A stretch of DNA of 48,727 bases, taken from positions 1-48,727 of IMG/VR virus record IMGVR_UViG_3300031715_000009; one strand, 5' to 3'. Made by a program: the position numbers and the translations under genes. Below the pieces are notes generated by a model. That model was given only the letters and a program-made list of their open reading frames with translations, did not search any database and was not told the DNA's origin. This DNA comes from a virus. Every line of letters starts with the position of its first letter. Within the stretch, counting starts at the first letter, position 1. Positions 29,057 through 40,100 of this stretch are shown in pieces.

Positions 29057-30112
29057 ATGCCTACAGCGACACAAGATCCAACGACAAATACAGGGACCGG
29101 AGATCCCAATGCCGTAATTACCGATCCCACCGGTGGTGCCCCTAACTTTAATATTCAGCAGGTCTTTAACCAGTTTGGGTATTACCCAACGCAAGCCGAA
29201 ATTACGGCTATGGCTCCGTCCTTTGAAGGGACCTTTAACGTAGGCCAGATCGGAACTAGCGCAGTCGCCCAGTATGTGAACTTTAAACAGGCCGAAGCGA
29301 CTCGTGCCGCCAACGACCCTTTAGCGGCTCTCCAGACGAAAATGACCGATTCGGCCAATCAAATGAAGCAGCAGGTGACCGGTCTTTATACCCAACTTCA
29401 AAGCGTTTTAACACAAGCGCCTCAGTTGTTTGGGAGTTTATCTCCGGACCAGATCAGTACCTATTTACAGCCGTTACAGAACGCGTTCCAGACGCAACTA
29501 GCGACTGTGCAGGGCGCTTTGGGAGGACGAGGCCTCGCCGGGTCATCCACGGAATCGAATGCCTTAGCGCAGACCGGTCAGCAATTCGAGCAGAACGTCT
29601 TATCGACGGGACTTTCCGTTGGTCAAACCCAGCAACAGGCGCAAGCGACCAGTATCCAGAACCAGATCAATAGTTTGCTGGGTTTAACAGGTACAGAAGA
29701 GAATATTGCCGCAGGAGCGGCCGGTCAGGAATCTTCCCAGAACTTGGGCCAATCGAACCTGATTGCGTCACTTCCTTACTTCCTGGATCAGTCGTCCGCG
29801 CAACAGCAAGCATTGGCCGCTCAAAAGGCTTCCCAAGGTGGTTTCCAGAGCGAGTTCAATACCGTCACGGGAGATATAGGGCAAGCAACTGGAGCTGCAC
29901 AAAATCTTATCGATTTCAGTAAGAATTTTGCTCCCTCTAGTGCAAGTCTCGGACCTTTGGGAAACGTAGGAACCAGTTCACCCAACAGGCCAGGAAATCC
30001 GTTCGCTTCATCGGCGAGTTATGGACCGGGAGGGACTAATTACTCGGCACCAAACGCTAGTCTATATGACTCGTCGTCATCGACAGGCCCTTTATCAGCT
30101 TTATTCCAATAA
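29057..30112 (+). CDS. Internal/ejection-type virion protein (Gln-rich)
   Basis: 351 aa without signal peptide. Gln/Ala/Ser-rich helices (LQTKMTDSANQMKQQVTGLYTQLQSVL), a GGRGLAGSSTESNALAQTGQQFEQ turn, then a low-complexity tail. Composition and place before a very large protein suit the first of three ejection proteins (P22 gp7, gp20, gp16 style). Confidence 0.55.
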   Translation: MPTATQDPTTNTGTGDPNAVITDPTGGAPNFNIQQVFNQFGYYPTQAEITAMAPSFEGTFNVGQIGTSAVAQYVNFKQAEATRAANDPLAALQTKMTDSANQMKQQVTGLYTQLQSVLTQAPQLFGSLSPDQISTYLQPLQNAFQTQLATVQGALGGRGLAGSSTESNALAQTGQQFEQNVLSTGLSVGQTQQQAQATSIQNQINSLLGLTGTEENIAAGAAGQESSQNLGQSNLIASLPYFLDQSSAQQQALAAQKASQGGFQSEFNTVTGDIGQATGAAQNLIDFSKNFAPSSASLGPLGNVGTSSPNRPGNPFASSASYGPGGTNYSAPNASLYDSSSSTGPLSALFQ

Positions 30113-30123
30113 GGAGGACATAT

Positions 30124-30969
30124 ATGCCTAACGATACACTTTTCGAAGCAGGAGCTGGTTTATTAAAAGGGGCGGCCGCTACCGTTTCCGACACTAATCA
30201 GCAGAGTCTAGACCAGCAGCGAATCACTTCGGAAGCAGGGAGTAAAGCGAGCGATCGAGTGTCCGAAGAAGCAAAGTCTAAGCAAGCGGCATTGATGGCC
30301 TTAAAGAAGATTGATGAACAGGGACTCGCCCAAGGGCATACCTTTATCATGTCGCCCCAGGTGGCGGTCGGTCTCATGCAGGACGATAAAGATCCCTCCT
30401 GGCTTAAGATGATAGGCCAACCCGTTCCGACGGGACTGGTATTGGGTAAAATGAAGGGCGATTTCCAAATGAAACTGGATAAAATGAAAGCGCCGAAGGA
30501 ATTTAATTTTAAAGTGGGTGACAAAACGGTTCCGGGGGCCATGCATTGGAATGAAGATACCCAAAGCTGGGACTTGCAGCAGTTAGGGGAAGGTGGTCAA
30601 ACCTTTAGTCCGACAGCCCGGGGGTTGGATACCCCGGCCTCCCGTAAAAAAGGAGCTGGTAAAGGGAGTAAAGATCAGTTAGATAAAGATAAGGTGTGGC
30701 TGAAGGAGTATGACGCGAACAAGAAATGGTTGACGTCGGACGAAGCCCGGCACGTTAAAAACAATAACCCCGAAGAATACAAAAGGCGATCGGCCTGGGT
30801 GGAAGACAACACTCCCAAATTCGATGAAGTGACCCGTCGACTAGAAGACTCCGGAGAAACTCCTTCTCCAGACAGTGGCGGTGCCGCTCCTTCACCCGCG
30901 TCGGCCCCTACGGGTGCAGGGATTACGGACCAGGATTGGAACGCAGTATTTTCAGGAACCGGTAAATGA
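30124..30969 (+). CDS. Second ejection-type protein
   Basis: 281 aa. Ala/Gln-rich helical start (FEAGAGLLKGAAATVSDTNQQSLDQQ), then charged, Lys/Asp-rich helices and a Pro/Ser tail ending in DQDWNAVFSGTGK. No signal peptide. GGAGG ribosome site. Assigned by company. Confidence 0.5.
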   Translation: MPNDTLFEAGAGLLKGAAATVSDTNQQSLDQQRITSEAGSKASDRVSEEAKSKQAALMALKKIDEQGLAQGHTFIMSPQVAVGLMQDDKDPSWLKMIGQPVPTGLVLGKMKGDFQMKLDKMKAPKEFNFKVGDKTVPGAMHWNEDTQSWDLQQLGEGGQTFSPTARGLDTPASRKKGAGKGSKDQLDKDKVWLKEYDANKKWLTSDEARHVKNNNPEEYKRRSAWVEDNTPKFDEVTRRLEDSGETPSPDSGGAAPSPASAPTGAGITDQDWNAVFSGTGK

Positions 30970-33900
30970 GTGTACTAGAAGATCGTTGGCAAGCGGTTTC
31001 AAGCAGTGACCGCTACAAGACGCTAGACCCGGACGACCAGGAAAAGGTCCGTCAGAACTTCTATCGCCATTTTGTGGTGTCTTCTTCGGCCTATCAGTCG
31101 ATGCCGGAAGAAAAGCGTTATGCCATGCGGGAAGACTTTGAACGACGGACCCAACCCCCTTCTCGTCCTGGACTCTTTGAACGATTGAAGACGCAGGTGC
31201 CGGGAGCCGTGGAAGCGTCTGGCGCAGGTGCCGCGTCGGGTTTACAGGAAGCCACCACAGAAATCGGCAAAGCCGCAGAAGCACCCACAAAGATGATGCC
31301 TTCCCCGGAATCGTTCGTGAAAGCCACTCCCAAAATCGCGTTAGGTGCGCAGTTAGGTGCTGAAGCCTTACGTGAGTCTCCGATGGGTAAAGCGCGGCAG
31401 TCGGTTAGTGACATCCCCATTCCAGGAGCCAAACAATTAACGACTGGTCTGCATCAAACCGGAGAAACCATTTCCGGTAAAATCGCACCCACCGAAGATG
31501 AAATTAGAACGAGTCGTTTGAACAAACCCGGTGATTTAACGATATTCCAGAAAGCCCGTATCTATGGGGCAGGACTCGCCTACATGCCCTGGGAACTCAC
31601 CTCTCAAGCGATTCCTGAAACAGTCGGGTCCCTGACGAATTATCTAGTGATTGATAAAGCTTTTGAACTGGCCGGCCAGACCTTTATGGGAAAACCCATA
31701 TCGGAGATGTTCAAACCGAAAGCCCCTCCGATCATAGAAAACTCCGACTTCCAGAAATCAATCTTAAGAGCGGTCTTTGAACAAAAAGGTCGGGACATGA
31801 CCGCCGGGCCTCCCCGTCCTTTTGAGCAGATCGTTAAAGCCGAAGAAGAAGCGAAACTCCAGAAATGGTTGGAAGACGCAGAAATGAAAGCGGCCGCTGA
31901 AGAGAAACCCAGTCCCAGTTTAGAGGAGAAACCCGGAGACCTCCACCCCAATCCCAAGGTGAACCAGTCCATGCTCCAGGACCACGCCAAAGGCGTCCGA
32001 GATGAAGTCCAGAAACGCCTGGATGCGTTAAAAGCTGAACCGGAACACTTAGAAACCCTGAAGTGGTCGGAAGATGCACTAGCGGGGTATTACCGGGATA
32101 AGATGGGGAAGATCGTGATTATGGGTCCTCCCGGAAATCTGGAACCCACTTTACAGATCGAAGGCCCGGAACAACCGCTTCAGATTGAAGCGCCCCGTGC
32201 ACCAAAAGCGCGTCCTGAAGAACCGATACCCAGGCGAGCACCTACCCCTCCTCCTGAAACGGTTCCTCCCAGAGAACAGCCGTTAACACTGCAGACATTG
32301 AAACCCTATTTATCGCAACAGTTAAGAGAACGGCATCCCACGGAAAATAAACAGACCTTAGATGCTCTCAATGCCGTAATCCAAAAGACGGTTAGAGATC
32401 AAGTGGGTCAATCCGAGATATTAAAACAGGTCGTAGATCATCTGCTAGAACAAGGGATGTCCGATCACCTTTTGGCAGAAGAAATTGCTCGAGTCGGTTT
32501 TAAACCTGGTCGTCCAGGAGACGTGCCCTCCGGTTTAACAAGAGAAGAAACATCCCGTTTAAAGACGCAGGGAATTTCGAAAGAGGACGTCCTAAAAGAA
32601 GCTGATCGCTTGAAACAGGAATGGGACTTGCGTAATGTCGAACCGGAAGGACACGCCTATATCCGTCAAATGGGAGGACTCGCTCCAAGTCCGGACGTTC
32701 AAGAAGAATATACCCGTTATGTCAAACCCTCTCTTCGTGGTAGTCGTCCATTGGACGAAGCTGCTCAGGAAATGTATGAACAGGGATATATACAGGGTCC
32801 TTCGAGCGCCGATCTCCTTTCGTATTTAAGAGAACATGAAACCACTACCGGAAAACAACGGTCTGTTCGTTCGTTTATCGGAGATGCCATTCATAACCTG
32901 GAAGCCCCTTTAACTCCGCCTATGGATTTCTCCTTGGAATCCGTGAAAGCCAAATCCTCACAGCCGATTGGAGAACCCGAAGATATTACCAAACAGAGTG
33001 CCTTTGACCTGGGAATGCAGATTGGGGATCACTTCTTAAAAGGAGAAAAAGGAGCGATCGGTCCGGGAGCACCTATTGACCCAATCGAATCGGCTCGGGT
33101 TCAGGAAGCAATCAATGAACTGGTTAGACGTGCACGCGCGATCGGTTACGATACCGCCGAAGACATCATGCTTTATGTCGCTCGAAACGCACCCAAAGAA
33201 TACCTCGATTTCTTCCGAGGTCAAATTAAGACCAAGACGGTCACGCCCTGGGATACGCACGCTTATAAGGAAACTGAAGCGGCTCAGAAAGGGAACCCGA
33301 TCGCTCAGAAATCCTTAAAAGATCGGGCCTGGTACGAATATCTCCAGGATAAATGGTCCCAAAGAAAAAGTTCTAGAGCCGCCAGCCGTCCTTTGGCACG
33401 CTTTAAAGATTCCGATGAAATGGTGATGCGCATTAAGTTCCTGTACTTTAAAAACGATGTCTTAAGAGACTCTAAAATATCGAAATTGGAACGAGAAGCG
33501 ATGGAATTTTATATAGACGGTGAGGTCCCGAAATTGGATAAACTACAGGCGTTTAGGCCCAAAGATGCCGATAAGTTAATCCAGTTAGGAGAACATCCGA
33601 CACCGGCCATGAAACAAGCCGCTTCAGAAATCCGGCCTTATTACGATGAATGGTACCGTCTCTATAACGAGCATTACGATGACGTTGCCCATGTGAAAGA
33701 TTATGTCCCTCGTCACTGGAAACGGCCGGACGATTTTGTGTCCTGGCAACGGGCGTCCACCGGCGGAAAAGCCCCGTGGCTCAATCACCGAAAATTAACG
33801 ACAAGCGCTCAAGGAATCAACGCCGGGTTTGAACCGGAAAGTTTAGATATACGCGATACCATGACCGCCGATTCCGATTTACGGACGAACCTGCTATCCA

Positions 33901-35570
33901 AACTTCATACACTCAAAAAAGTGGCGCTCACCATGAACGACGATATGAACCCGTCCTTGGTGATTGACGATACCCAACCGAAACTCCCGGGAAGTATTGG
34001 ATCTCCCAAACGACAGATTTCGCCTGTGGCCATGGACGCTCCACAAGGGTACTTACGATCCGATCATCCGCTTTTGCGGGGCATGGCCTTTGACCCGAAG
34101 TTTAAACCGCTCATGGACTATATGTTTACCTCCAGATCCTCCGCCAAGTTTCTAGGCGTTCCCATGAACTTAATTGAGTCGATTAACGCATTTTCTAAAC
34201 GGTCGATCTTCTTGTATTCCATGTTTCATCCCTGGGCGTTGTCAGAAATGCTGTTTGCCGGGTCTTCCTTCCGGGACCTGATGATCTTTAATAAAGACCG
34301 TAACGTACTGTATAAGACCTTAGCCGGTATTACCCGCGCCGCGACCGAAGATTTGGCTGAACCTTTAACCTGGAAACGTCCCATTCAAAGTGCCAAGAAC
34401 TTCTATACCTCGTTTATGGAAGGTCACGCGGCACTATCTAATCGTCCCTTGGCGTTGGACTCGGCCGAACATTCCCTGCGCTTTAGCGCCATTGACGACG
34501 TCCAGCGGGATGTATTTAACCGGGCCCTTCAGAACATGGAAGGATGGCTCAACACCTATAAAGTGACAAAACCCGGAGCGGCGGGACTTAAAATATTACG
34601 AGGATCGAACGAAATCTTCGATAAAGCGTTGTGGGACTATTGGTCTCCGATGATAAAAATGTCCCTGTACGAGTCGCATTTAGCGGATAATATGAAGGTT
34701 TTTGGCGACAAAATTCCGGTGGATGAGATCAAAAACCAGACCGCTTTATATATCAATAAAGCGTTGGGGGGCCTGGCCTGGGGCGATTTGTTGGCGTCGC
34801 CTCAAACCCAGCAGGCTCTCCAGTGGTTGATGCTTGCCCCGGAATGGACTATTGGCCGGGTGTTGATGGGGACCTCCGCCTTAACCTCAGGTCCCCAGGG
34901 CCATCAAGCTCGGAAACTCCTGGCCCGTGGATTTTTAGCATGGTTTGTCTTTGGAAACATGATGAACTATATCAACACTAAGAAATACGGTCTTAAAGGA
35001 TACGGCAGTCCCACGGACAAGTTTATCCAGAGGAACTTAATCGAAGATTGGAACAAGAATCCTGGTCGGTTCATGTGGCAGAACGACCCCGGTCATGAAA
35101 CCGATGTCTTGTATGGGAAGACGCCTGATGGTAGAGACATTTATGTGACCCCGTCTAAAGCCTTTACGGAACTCTATCAGGATATCTTCTACCCTTTAAA
35201 AACAGGACGCGGCAAAGCGTCTCCCCTCCTGAATATGGCCGCGGGTGCCATTACAGGGTATACCGCAGGCGGTTTTCCAGTGACTGGACCCGCCGATTTA
35301 GCCGGTCGAATGCTACTTCCCATGAGTACCCGTGGAGGGAATCTTTACGCCACGCTTCCCAAACACAAGGGTATGAGCGCCTACGAAGCCGAACAACTCT
35401 TTGAAAAATATGAACGCACCGGTAACGAAGATGTCTATGACAAAGCCATGTTTTTTGCCGAGGAAAACGGACTGAACTGGCAAGGACTTCACGCGCACGC
35501 GCGTGCCGTCGTTAAAGGCGAACAGAATAAAAAAGAGGCACGGGACGAAGCACGAGGATTACTCCAATAA
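30966..35570 (+). CDS. Very large internal virion protein (third ejection protein)
   Basis: 1534 aa, the largest gene, ATGA-coupled. Region order: charged N-terminus; Pro-rich linker (about 400-440); a central domain (about 890-1080) with YDEWYRLYNEHYDDVAHVKDYVPRHWKRPDDFVSW; a C-terminal part with several hydrophobic helices (IFLYSMFHPWALSEMLFAGSSF, ARGFLAWFVFGNMMNY). The last two suggest membrane insertion on ejection, as T7 gp16 or N4-type proteins do. No lytic-transglycosylase motif seen by eye. No signal peptide. Confidence 0.6.
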   Translation: MSVLEDRWQAVSSSDRYKTLDPDDQEKVRQNFYRHFVVSSSAYQSMPEEKRYAMREDFERRTQPPSRPGLFERLKTQVPGAVEASGAGAASGLQEATTEIGKAAEAPTKMMPSPESFVKATPKIALGAQLGAEALRESPMGKARQSVSDIPIPGAKQLTTGLHQTGETISGKIAPTEDEIRTSRLNKPGDLTIFQKARIYGAGLAYMPWELTSQAIPETVGSLTNYLVIDKAFELAGQTFMGKPISEMFKPKAPPIIENSDFQKSILRAVFEQKGRDMTAGPPRPFEQIVKAEEEAKLQKWLEDAEMKAAAEEKPSPSLEEKPGDLHPNPKVNQSMLQDHAKGVRDEVQKRLDALKAEPEHLETLKWSEDALAGYYRDKMGKIVIMGPPGNLEPTLQIEGPEQPLQIEAPRAPKARPEEPIPRRAPTPPPETVPPREQPLTLQTLKPYLSQQLRERHPTENKQTLDALNAVIQKTVRDQVGQSEILKQVVDHLLEQGMSDHLLAEEIARVGFKPGRPGDVPSGLTREETSRLKTQGISKEDVLKEADRLKQEWDLRNVEPEGHAYIRQMGGLAPSPDVQEEYTRYVKPSLRGSRPLDEAAQEMYEQGYIQGPSSADLLSYLREHETTTGKQRSVRSFIGDAIHNLEAPLTPPMDFSLESVKAKSSQPIGEPEDITKQSAFDLGMQIGDHFLKGEKGAIGPGAPIDPIESARVQEAINELVRRARAIGYDTAEDIMLYVARNAPKEYLDFFRGQIKTKTVTPWDTHAYKETEAAQKGNPIAQKSLKDRAWYEYLQDKWSQRKSSRAASRPLARFKDSDEMVMRIKFLYFKNDVLRDSKISKLEREAMEFYIDGEVPKLDKLQAFRPKDADKLIQLGEHPTPAMKQAASEIRPYYDEWYRLYNEHYDDVAHVKDYVPRHWKRPDDFVSWQRASTGGKAPWLNHRKLTTSAQGINAGFEPESLDIRDTMTADSDLRTNLLSKLHTLKKVALTMNDDMNPSLVIDDTQPKLPGSIGSPKRQISPVAMDAPQGYLRSDHPLLRGMAFDPKFKPLMDYMFTSRSSAKFLGVPMNLIESINAFSKRSIFLYSMFHPWALSEMLFAGSSFRDLMIFNKDRNVLYKTLAGITRAATEDLAEPLTWKRPIQSAKNFYTSFMEGHAALSNRPLALDSAEHSLRFSAIDDVQRDVFNRALQNMEGWLNTYKVTKPGAAGLKILRGSNEIFDKALWDYWSPMIKMSLYESHLADNMKVFGDKIPVDEIKNQTALYINKALGGLAWGDLLASPQTQQALQWLMLAPEWTIGRVLMGTSALTSGPQGHQARKLLARGFLAWFVFGNMMNYINTKKYGLKGYGSPTDKFIQRNLIEDWNKNPGRFMWQNDPGHETDVLYGKTPDGRDIYVTPSKAFTELYQDIFYPLKTGRGKASPLLNMAAGAITGYTAGGFPVTGPADLAGRMLLPMSTRGGNLYATLPKHKGMSAYEAEQLFEKYERTGNEDVYDKAMFFAEENGLNWQGLHAHARAVVKGEQNKKEARDEARGLLQ

Positions 35571-36880
35571 GATTCTTAATCCATTCAGAAGAATTGGAAG
35601 GTGCCGGGTTCTGTCGGAGACTCCAGGAAGAAGGGTATGACGTTGACTTCTGGATTCCCCATCCGGTAAACGAATTTCACTTAAAAGGAATTGTGAACAG
35701 GGTGAAGTCTCTGGAAGAAGGGCTTGCTCTAAAACCGGACGTGATCGTCTTTGACATGGTCCATGCCGGAGAATTGGCCGATGACTTACGCAAGAAAGGT
35801 CATTTAGTAGTAGGAGGGTCCGTATTCCAGGACCTCTTGGAACAGGACAGACTCTATGCGATTCGACTTTGTGAAAAAATGGGAATTACCGTACCCCCTT
35901 ACCAGGAATTTAAAAAACAGGAGATCGAAAAAGCAATTGAATTCGTGGCGAATCAAGGTAAGCGATACGTTCTCAAGCCCAACGGAGATGTGGGTTCTCT
36001 GGCGCTTGATCTCACGTATGTCTCGAAAGACCCGGAAGATATGATCCATCAACTCGAGTGGCTGAAAGACGAAGGCAATATGAAAGTGGACTTTATTTTA
36101 CAGGAATTTATTGAAGGGATTGAAGTGTCCACGGAATGCTGGTTTTCGAAAGGCCGTTACGTGGGACCGCCCAACGGGACGATTGAAGTGAAGAAACTCA
36201 TGGCCGGTAACAAAGGGCCTGTAACCGGTTGTGAATCCTCGGTGGTCTGGAGGTATGGGGATGACTCGACCAAGATCGTTCAGGAAACAATCGCCAAACT
36301 CTATCCGCTGCTTCAAGAAATGAAGTATACAGGACCCTTGGACATGAACTGTGAAGTCATGGATGGAAAGGCCTACTTCCTGGAATTTACCCCCCGGTTT
36401 GGGTACTCGGCCGTCTATGGATTTCTGGATTTATTAGAAGACGATTTCGGGGAGACGCTCTATCACATGGCTAAAGGGGACGCCGAAGAAATGAACGTCT
36501 CAGACGACCTATCCTTTGTGCTGACCCTCTCGAGCCCGCCCTACCCGTTATGGCACGATAAAGCCAAAGAGGTCTACAAGGATCTAGTCGGTAAGAAGAT
36601 GCTAAACGTTCCGGACGAAGCGTTCTGGCCGCATGACGTGTACTACGACGAAGAAAACGATTGTTATTGTCTGTCGGGATTTGATGGATTGGCCGGTTTT
36701 TTGTCTTATGCCGCCCCTTCCATTGAAGAAGCCAAAGACGCCGTCTATCAAATGGCTGGTGACATTGACCTCTCCGACATTCAGTACCGCATCGATGGCA
36801 CCGACCGCTTTGAAGAAGACATTCCGGAACTCGAAGCGATGGGTTTTGAAGTTCCGGTGAACGTGATGGAGGAACTCTAA
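35567..36880 (+). CDS. ATP-grasp ligase (GARS/PurD-like)
   Basis: Central ATP-grasp features: QDRLYAIRLCEKMGITVPPY, KRYVLKPNGDVGSLA (ATP lysine), FILQEFIEGIEVSTECWFSKG, and YFLEFTPRFGYS (compare the metal-binding ENxRxGDP of PurD). N-terminal Rossmann-like HSEELEGAGFCRRLQEEGYDV and DVIVFDMV. The family forms amide bonds via an acyl-phosphate. Its substrate is unknown and no purine genes are nearby. Most likely start is ATA 35567 (RFLIHSEE) which overlaps the previous TAA and has GAGGA upstream; TTG 35594 is the only standard start and loses the first strand. Sits between ejection and fibre genes. Confidence 0.8.
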   Translation: MRFLIHSEELEGAGFCRRLQEEGYDVDFWIPHPVNEFHLKGIVNRVKSLEEGLALKPDVIVFDMVHAGELADDLRKKGHLVVGGSVFQDLLEQDRLYAIRLCEKMGITVPPYQEFKKQEIEKAIEFVANQGKRYVLKPNGDVGSLALDLTYVSKDPEDMIHQLEWLKDEGNMKVDFILQEFIEGIEVSTECWFSKGRYVGPPNGTIEVKKLMAGNKGPVTGCESSVVWRYGDDSTKIVQETIAKLYPLLQEMKYTGPLDMNCEVMDGKAYFLEFTPRFGYSAVYGFLDLLEDDFGETLYHMAKGDAEEMNVSDDLSFVLTLSSPPYPLWHDKAKEVYKDLVGKKMLNVPDEAFWPHDVYYDEENDCYCLSGFDGLAGFLSYAAPSIEEAKDAVYQMAGDIDLSDIQYRIDGTDRFEEDIPELEAMGFEVPVNVMEEL

Positions 36881-37138
36881 ATGTGGTCACAATTTGAGTG
36901 GTCGAACGCGCCGCCTTTTCAGCAGAAACTTGATTATGCGGGACGAACCGATGGCCAACCCGTTTATATCGGGTGGGCGACACCCGGAGTTCAAGATACG
37001 GATGCCAAATGGAAAATTAGAAAATTAACTTATAACACAGATGGGTCCCTTTCTCAGATTCAATTCGCTAACGGAGATGTAGGGTTCCAACAAATTTGGG
37101 CGAACCGCTCCGACAGTACATTAATTACCTATAAATGA
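36881..37138 (+). CDS. 85-aa fibre-region protein of a common phage type
   Basis: Starts 0 bases after ATP-grasp. The pattern VYIGWATPGVQDTDAKWKIRKLTYNTDGSLSQIQFANGDVGFQQIWANR is a well-known phage tail-associated motif (YIGxAxPGxxxsdxxWxIxKxxYd...g...iW). No signal peptide. Its stop overlaps the fibre start. Confidence 0.75.
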   Translation: MWSQFEWSNAPPFQQKLDYAGRTDGQPVYIGWATPGVQDTDAKWKIRKLTYNTDGSLSQIQFANGDVGFQQIWANRSDSTLITYK

Positions 37139-40100
37139 AAAAGTTCATTCCATTTCTTCTACTTCTTCCGTCTCTTCTTCAAGCTGAACCTCTTAAGTTT
37201 ATCTTTAATCCACATACCGGGACTCTTGATGCGATTACTCGTATAGACAGTAATACGGTTCAAGCCGGTCCTTCATGTACATCAACGAGTTTATCTACGG
37301 GTGCGGTCATTATCAACTGTACCGGGGGTAGCACCACGCCTGGTGGTGGTAATTATAACGTTCAGTTTGACTCTGCCGGAGTGTTTACAGGAGCTACCTT
37401 CTTAAATGTATTTTCTACCAGTATGACCGTGACCGGTGCCGGAGGCCAGAGTGTCACTTACAATATCTCCGTAGGTAGCATGACGATCAATGGCTCAGGT
37501 GCAGGAGCCGTACAGTACGCTGAGGGATTGGATTCGACCGTTTTCGCCTCTAGCCCTACGATGGACAACTTCTGGGCGTCTTCCAGCTCTCATGCTTTTG
37601 TCGCCAACTTTAACGGTAATTCTTCAACCTATACGTTTGTGGTATCGAGCGTCACCCCCGTAGCAGGTCAGTGTGCCTATTGGACGCCGAGTGGCCCTAA
37701 TTCGTGGACCGTAGGCAGTATCGCCTGTGGGTCAGGAGGTGGCGGGACTCCAGCGGGGAACTCTTATGACGTTCAGGTAGATTCCAATGGAGCCTTTGGG
37801 GGATCCGATAACTTCCAGAATAACGGAACCCAGATTTCAGTTAACCCTGCCGATACAACGACCTTTGTTAATGAATCTACGGTTACTTATAGTGGTTTTA
37901 ACAGTTGGGAATGGGCTGGAACCAATATTACCATGGATGCCGCCAGTCCATTAACATGTTCGGATTCTACAACCCTAACCTCTCCGGTAGGAGTAATAGA
38001 CCCTTCGGGCGGATCAGGAAATGGAACTATAGCTATTCTGGAACAGGTAGCCGGTACTTATAAACCCAGTTACCAATTTCAGGGACCGACCGGTGGATTG
38101 ATAGCTTATATGGGATATTCTAATTCTGGAACGAAAGGATTGACCTTTGGAGGAGGTGATGACGGCGTAGCGAATCCACCGATCTATTTTGATTTAGGGT
38201 TTGGTGGAGGCGGCGCTACCAAAAACGCCCATTTCAATTTCGGTGTTATTTCTTCAAGTTGGTCTGGAGGAGGGCTAGCCACCTGCGGAAGTGCTACACA
38301 AGCCCTCGGATTTACCTCGACCAACACATTTGCCTGTCAGTACGTTCCGGGAGCAGGAGGTGGCGCTTCGTTTAGTTTGGTGGTGACCACCGGCGGTCCC
38401 ACCAGTTATATCGGTCCTCCGATTTCCAGTTTCAGTACCACGACTACTCTATTGTTCGATTCTAATACGACTCAAGGATCACTTTTAGCATCCAATACCT
38501 ATTTCTTTCAGTTACAGCCATCATCGGTCACTTTACAGGGTCCGTTACCCACCAAGCTAGGAACGGTGAGTGTAGGGACCTGGCAAGGAAGCGTAATTGA
38601 CGATACCTACTTATCACCGGACATCCAGTTCTTTGACGCCTCCCAACCTTTTACGGCTACACAGGTATTCGCGGGGAGTGTTACCTTTCAGGGTTTAGTA
38701 GGAATTAACTCCAGTATCAACACCGATTTGACAGTTACCGGAGCCTCCACCACCTTGGATGGTTTAGTGGGGATTCCAGGGAGTATCAATTCACTCTTGA
38801 CGATCACGGGTGCCTCCACGACGATTGACGGGTTAATAGGAATCCCGGGAAGTATCAATACGGATTTGACCGTTACCGGGGCTTCTACGACGTTGGACGG
38901 ACTCGTAGGGATACCTGGAAGTGTCAATACACAGTTAACGGTAGGTTCTTCCGTTACCGTTCAGGGAGCTTTAGCCGTTTCGTCCAATACTATTCTTCCG
39001 GGAACTACGTTTTATCAGAATGGTAACGTTATTGAAGGCTATATCGGGTCTTCGGTAGTTGTTCCGGCGTTTATTTCCTACACCACCAACGTGTCCAGTC
39101 AAGCCTTCGTGATTATGAGTACCAATGCGTTACCTGTTTTCAGCGTTAAGAATTCTTCGGTAAGTGCCGGGGATTATCTTTTGTCCATTTCATCAACGGC
39201 GGGAGATGCCGTTAATAATCTGTTTCATTTTGACACGTTTGGAAACTTTTATAGTTCGGGAAGCATGCACGCGCAAGGAGATGTGACCGCCGTAGGTCAA
39301 GGGGTCTTTACCAGTTCGGTGAGTGTATCGTCGAATACGCTTCTGCCCGATGCCACGTTCTATCAGAATGCGCCTGTGGTGGCTAGCTCCATCACTTATA
39401 TTAATGGAGTTGTATCGGCTCCTTTGGGGTTAAGTGCGGCCAGACAAATCGTTACACAAAGCCCTGTCAACACTCAGACGTTTAGTTCCAATGGCACATG
39501 GGTCAAACCCACCTGGGCGCAATTCGTCAAAGTGGTTTTGGTAGGTGGTGGTGGTGGGGGTGGAGGTGGTAAAGGTGCAACGGCCGCAGCCATTGAAGGG
39601 GGAGGCGGCGGTGGGGGTGGTGGAGCTTGGTGCGTCTTTCAGTATTTAGCCTCAGATTTAACAGCAACAGCCGTTGTCACTATCAGTACGGGTGCTGGAA
39701 CAGCGGCGGGTGGTAATGCCGGTAACGGCGCGGCGGGGAACACCGCCAGTCCCACTAAATTTGCAGGGTCAACGATTTCGACATTTACCTGCTACGGAGG
39801 AGGTGGGGGAATAGCCGGTCAAGCCAGTAACGGCACAGGCGGTTCAGGAGGGGGTACCGCAGGGCCTGGTTTGACCGGAGCAACTTCAGCTATAAATGGT
39901 GGCAATCCAGCTCAAACGTCAAACGAAATTGGGATGGGTGGTGGAGGGGCAGGTGCCACAACGGGAGCCGCTGGGTTGGGTGCGGAGTGGGGGGGTGCCT
40001 CGGGTGGGGGTGAAGCCGGAACCGCCGGGGGTGCTGGACTGGCAGGCGGAAGTGCGCAATACGGTGCAGGAGGCGGGGGTGGAGGAGGTAGTTGTCAGGC

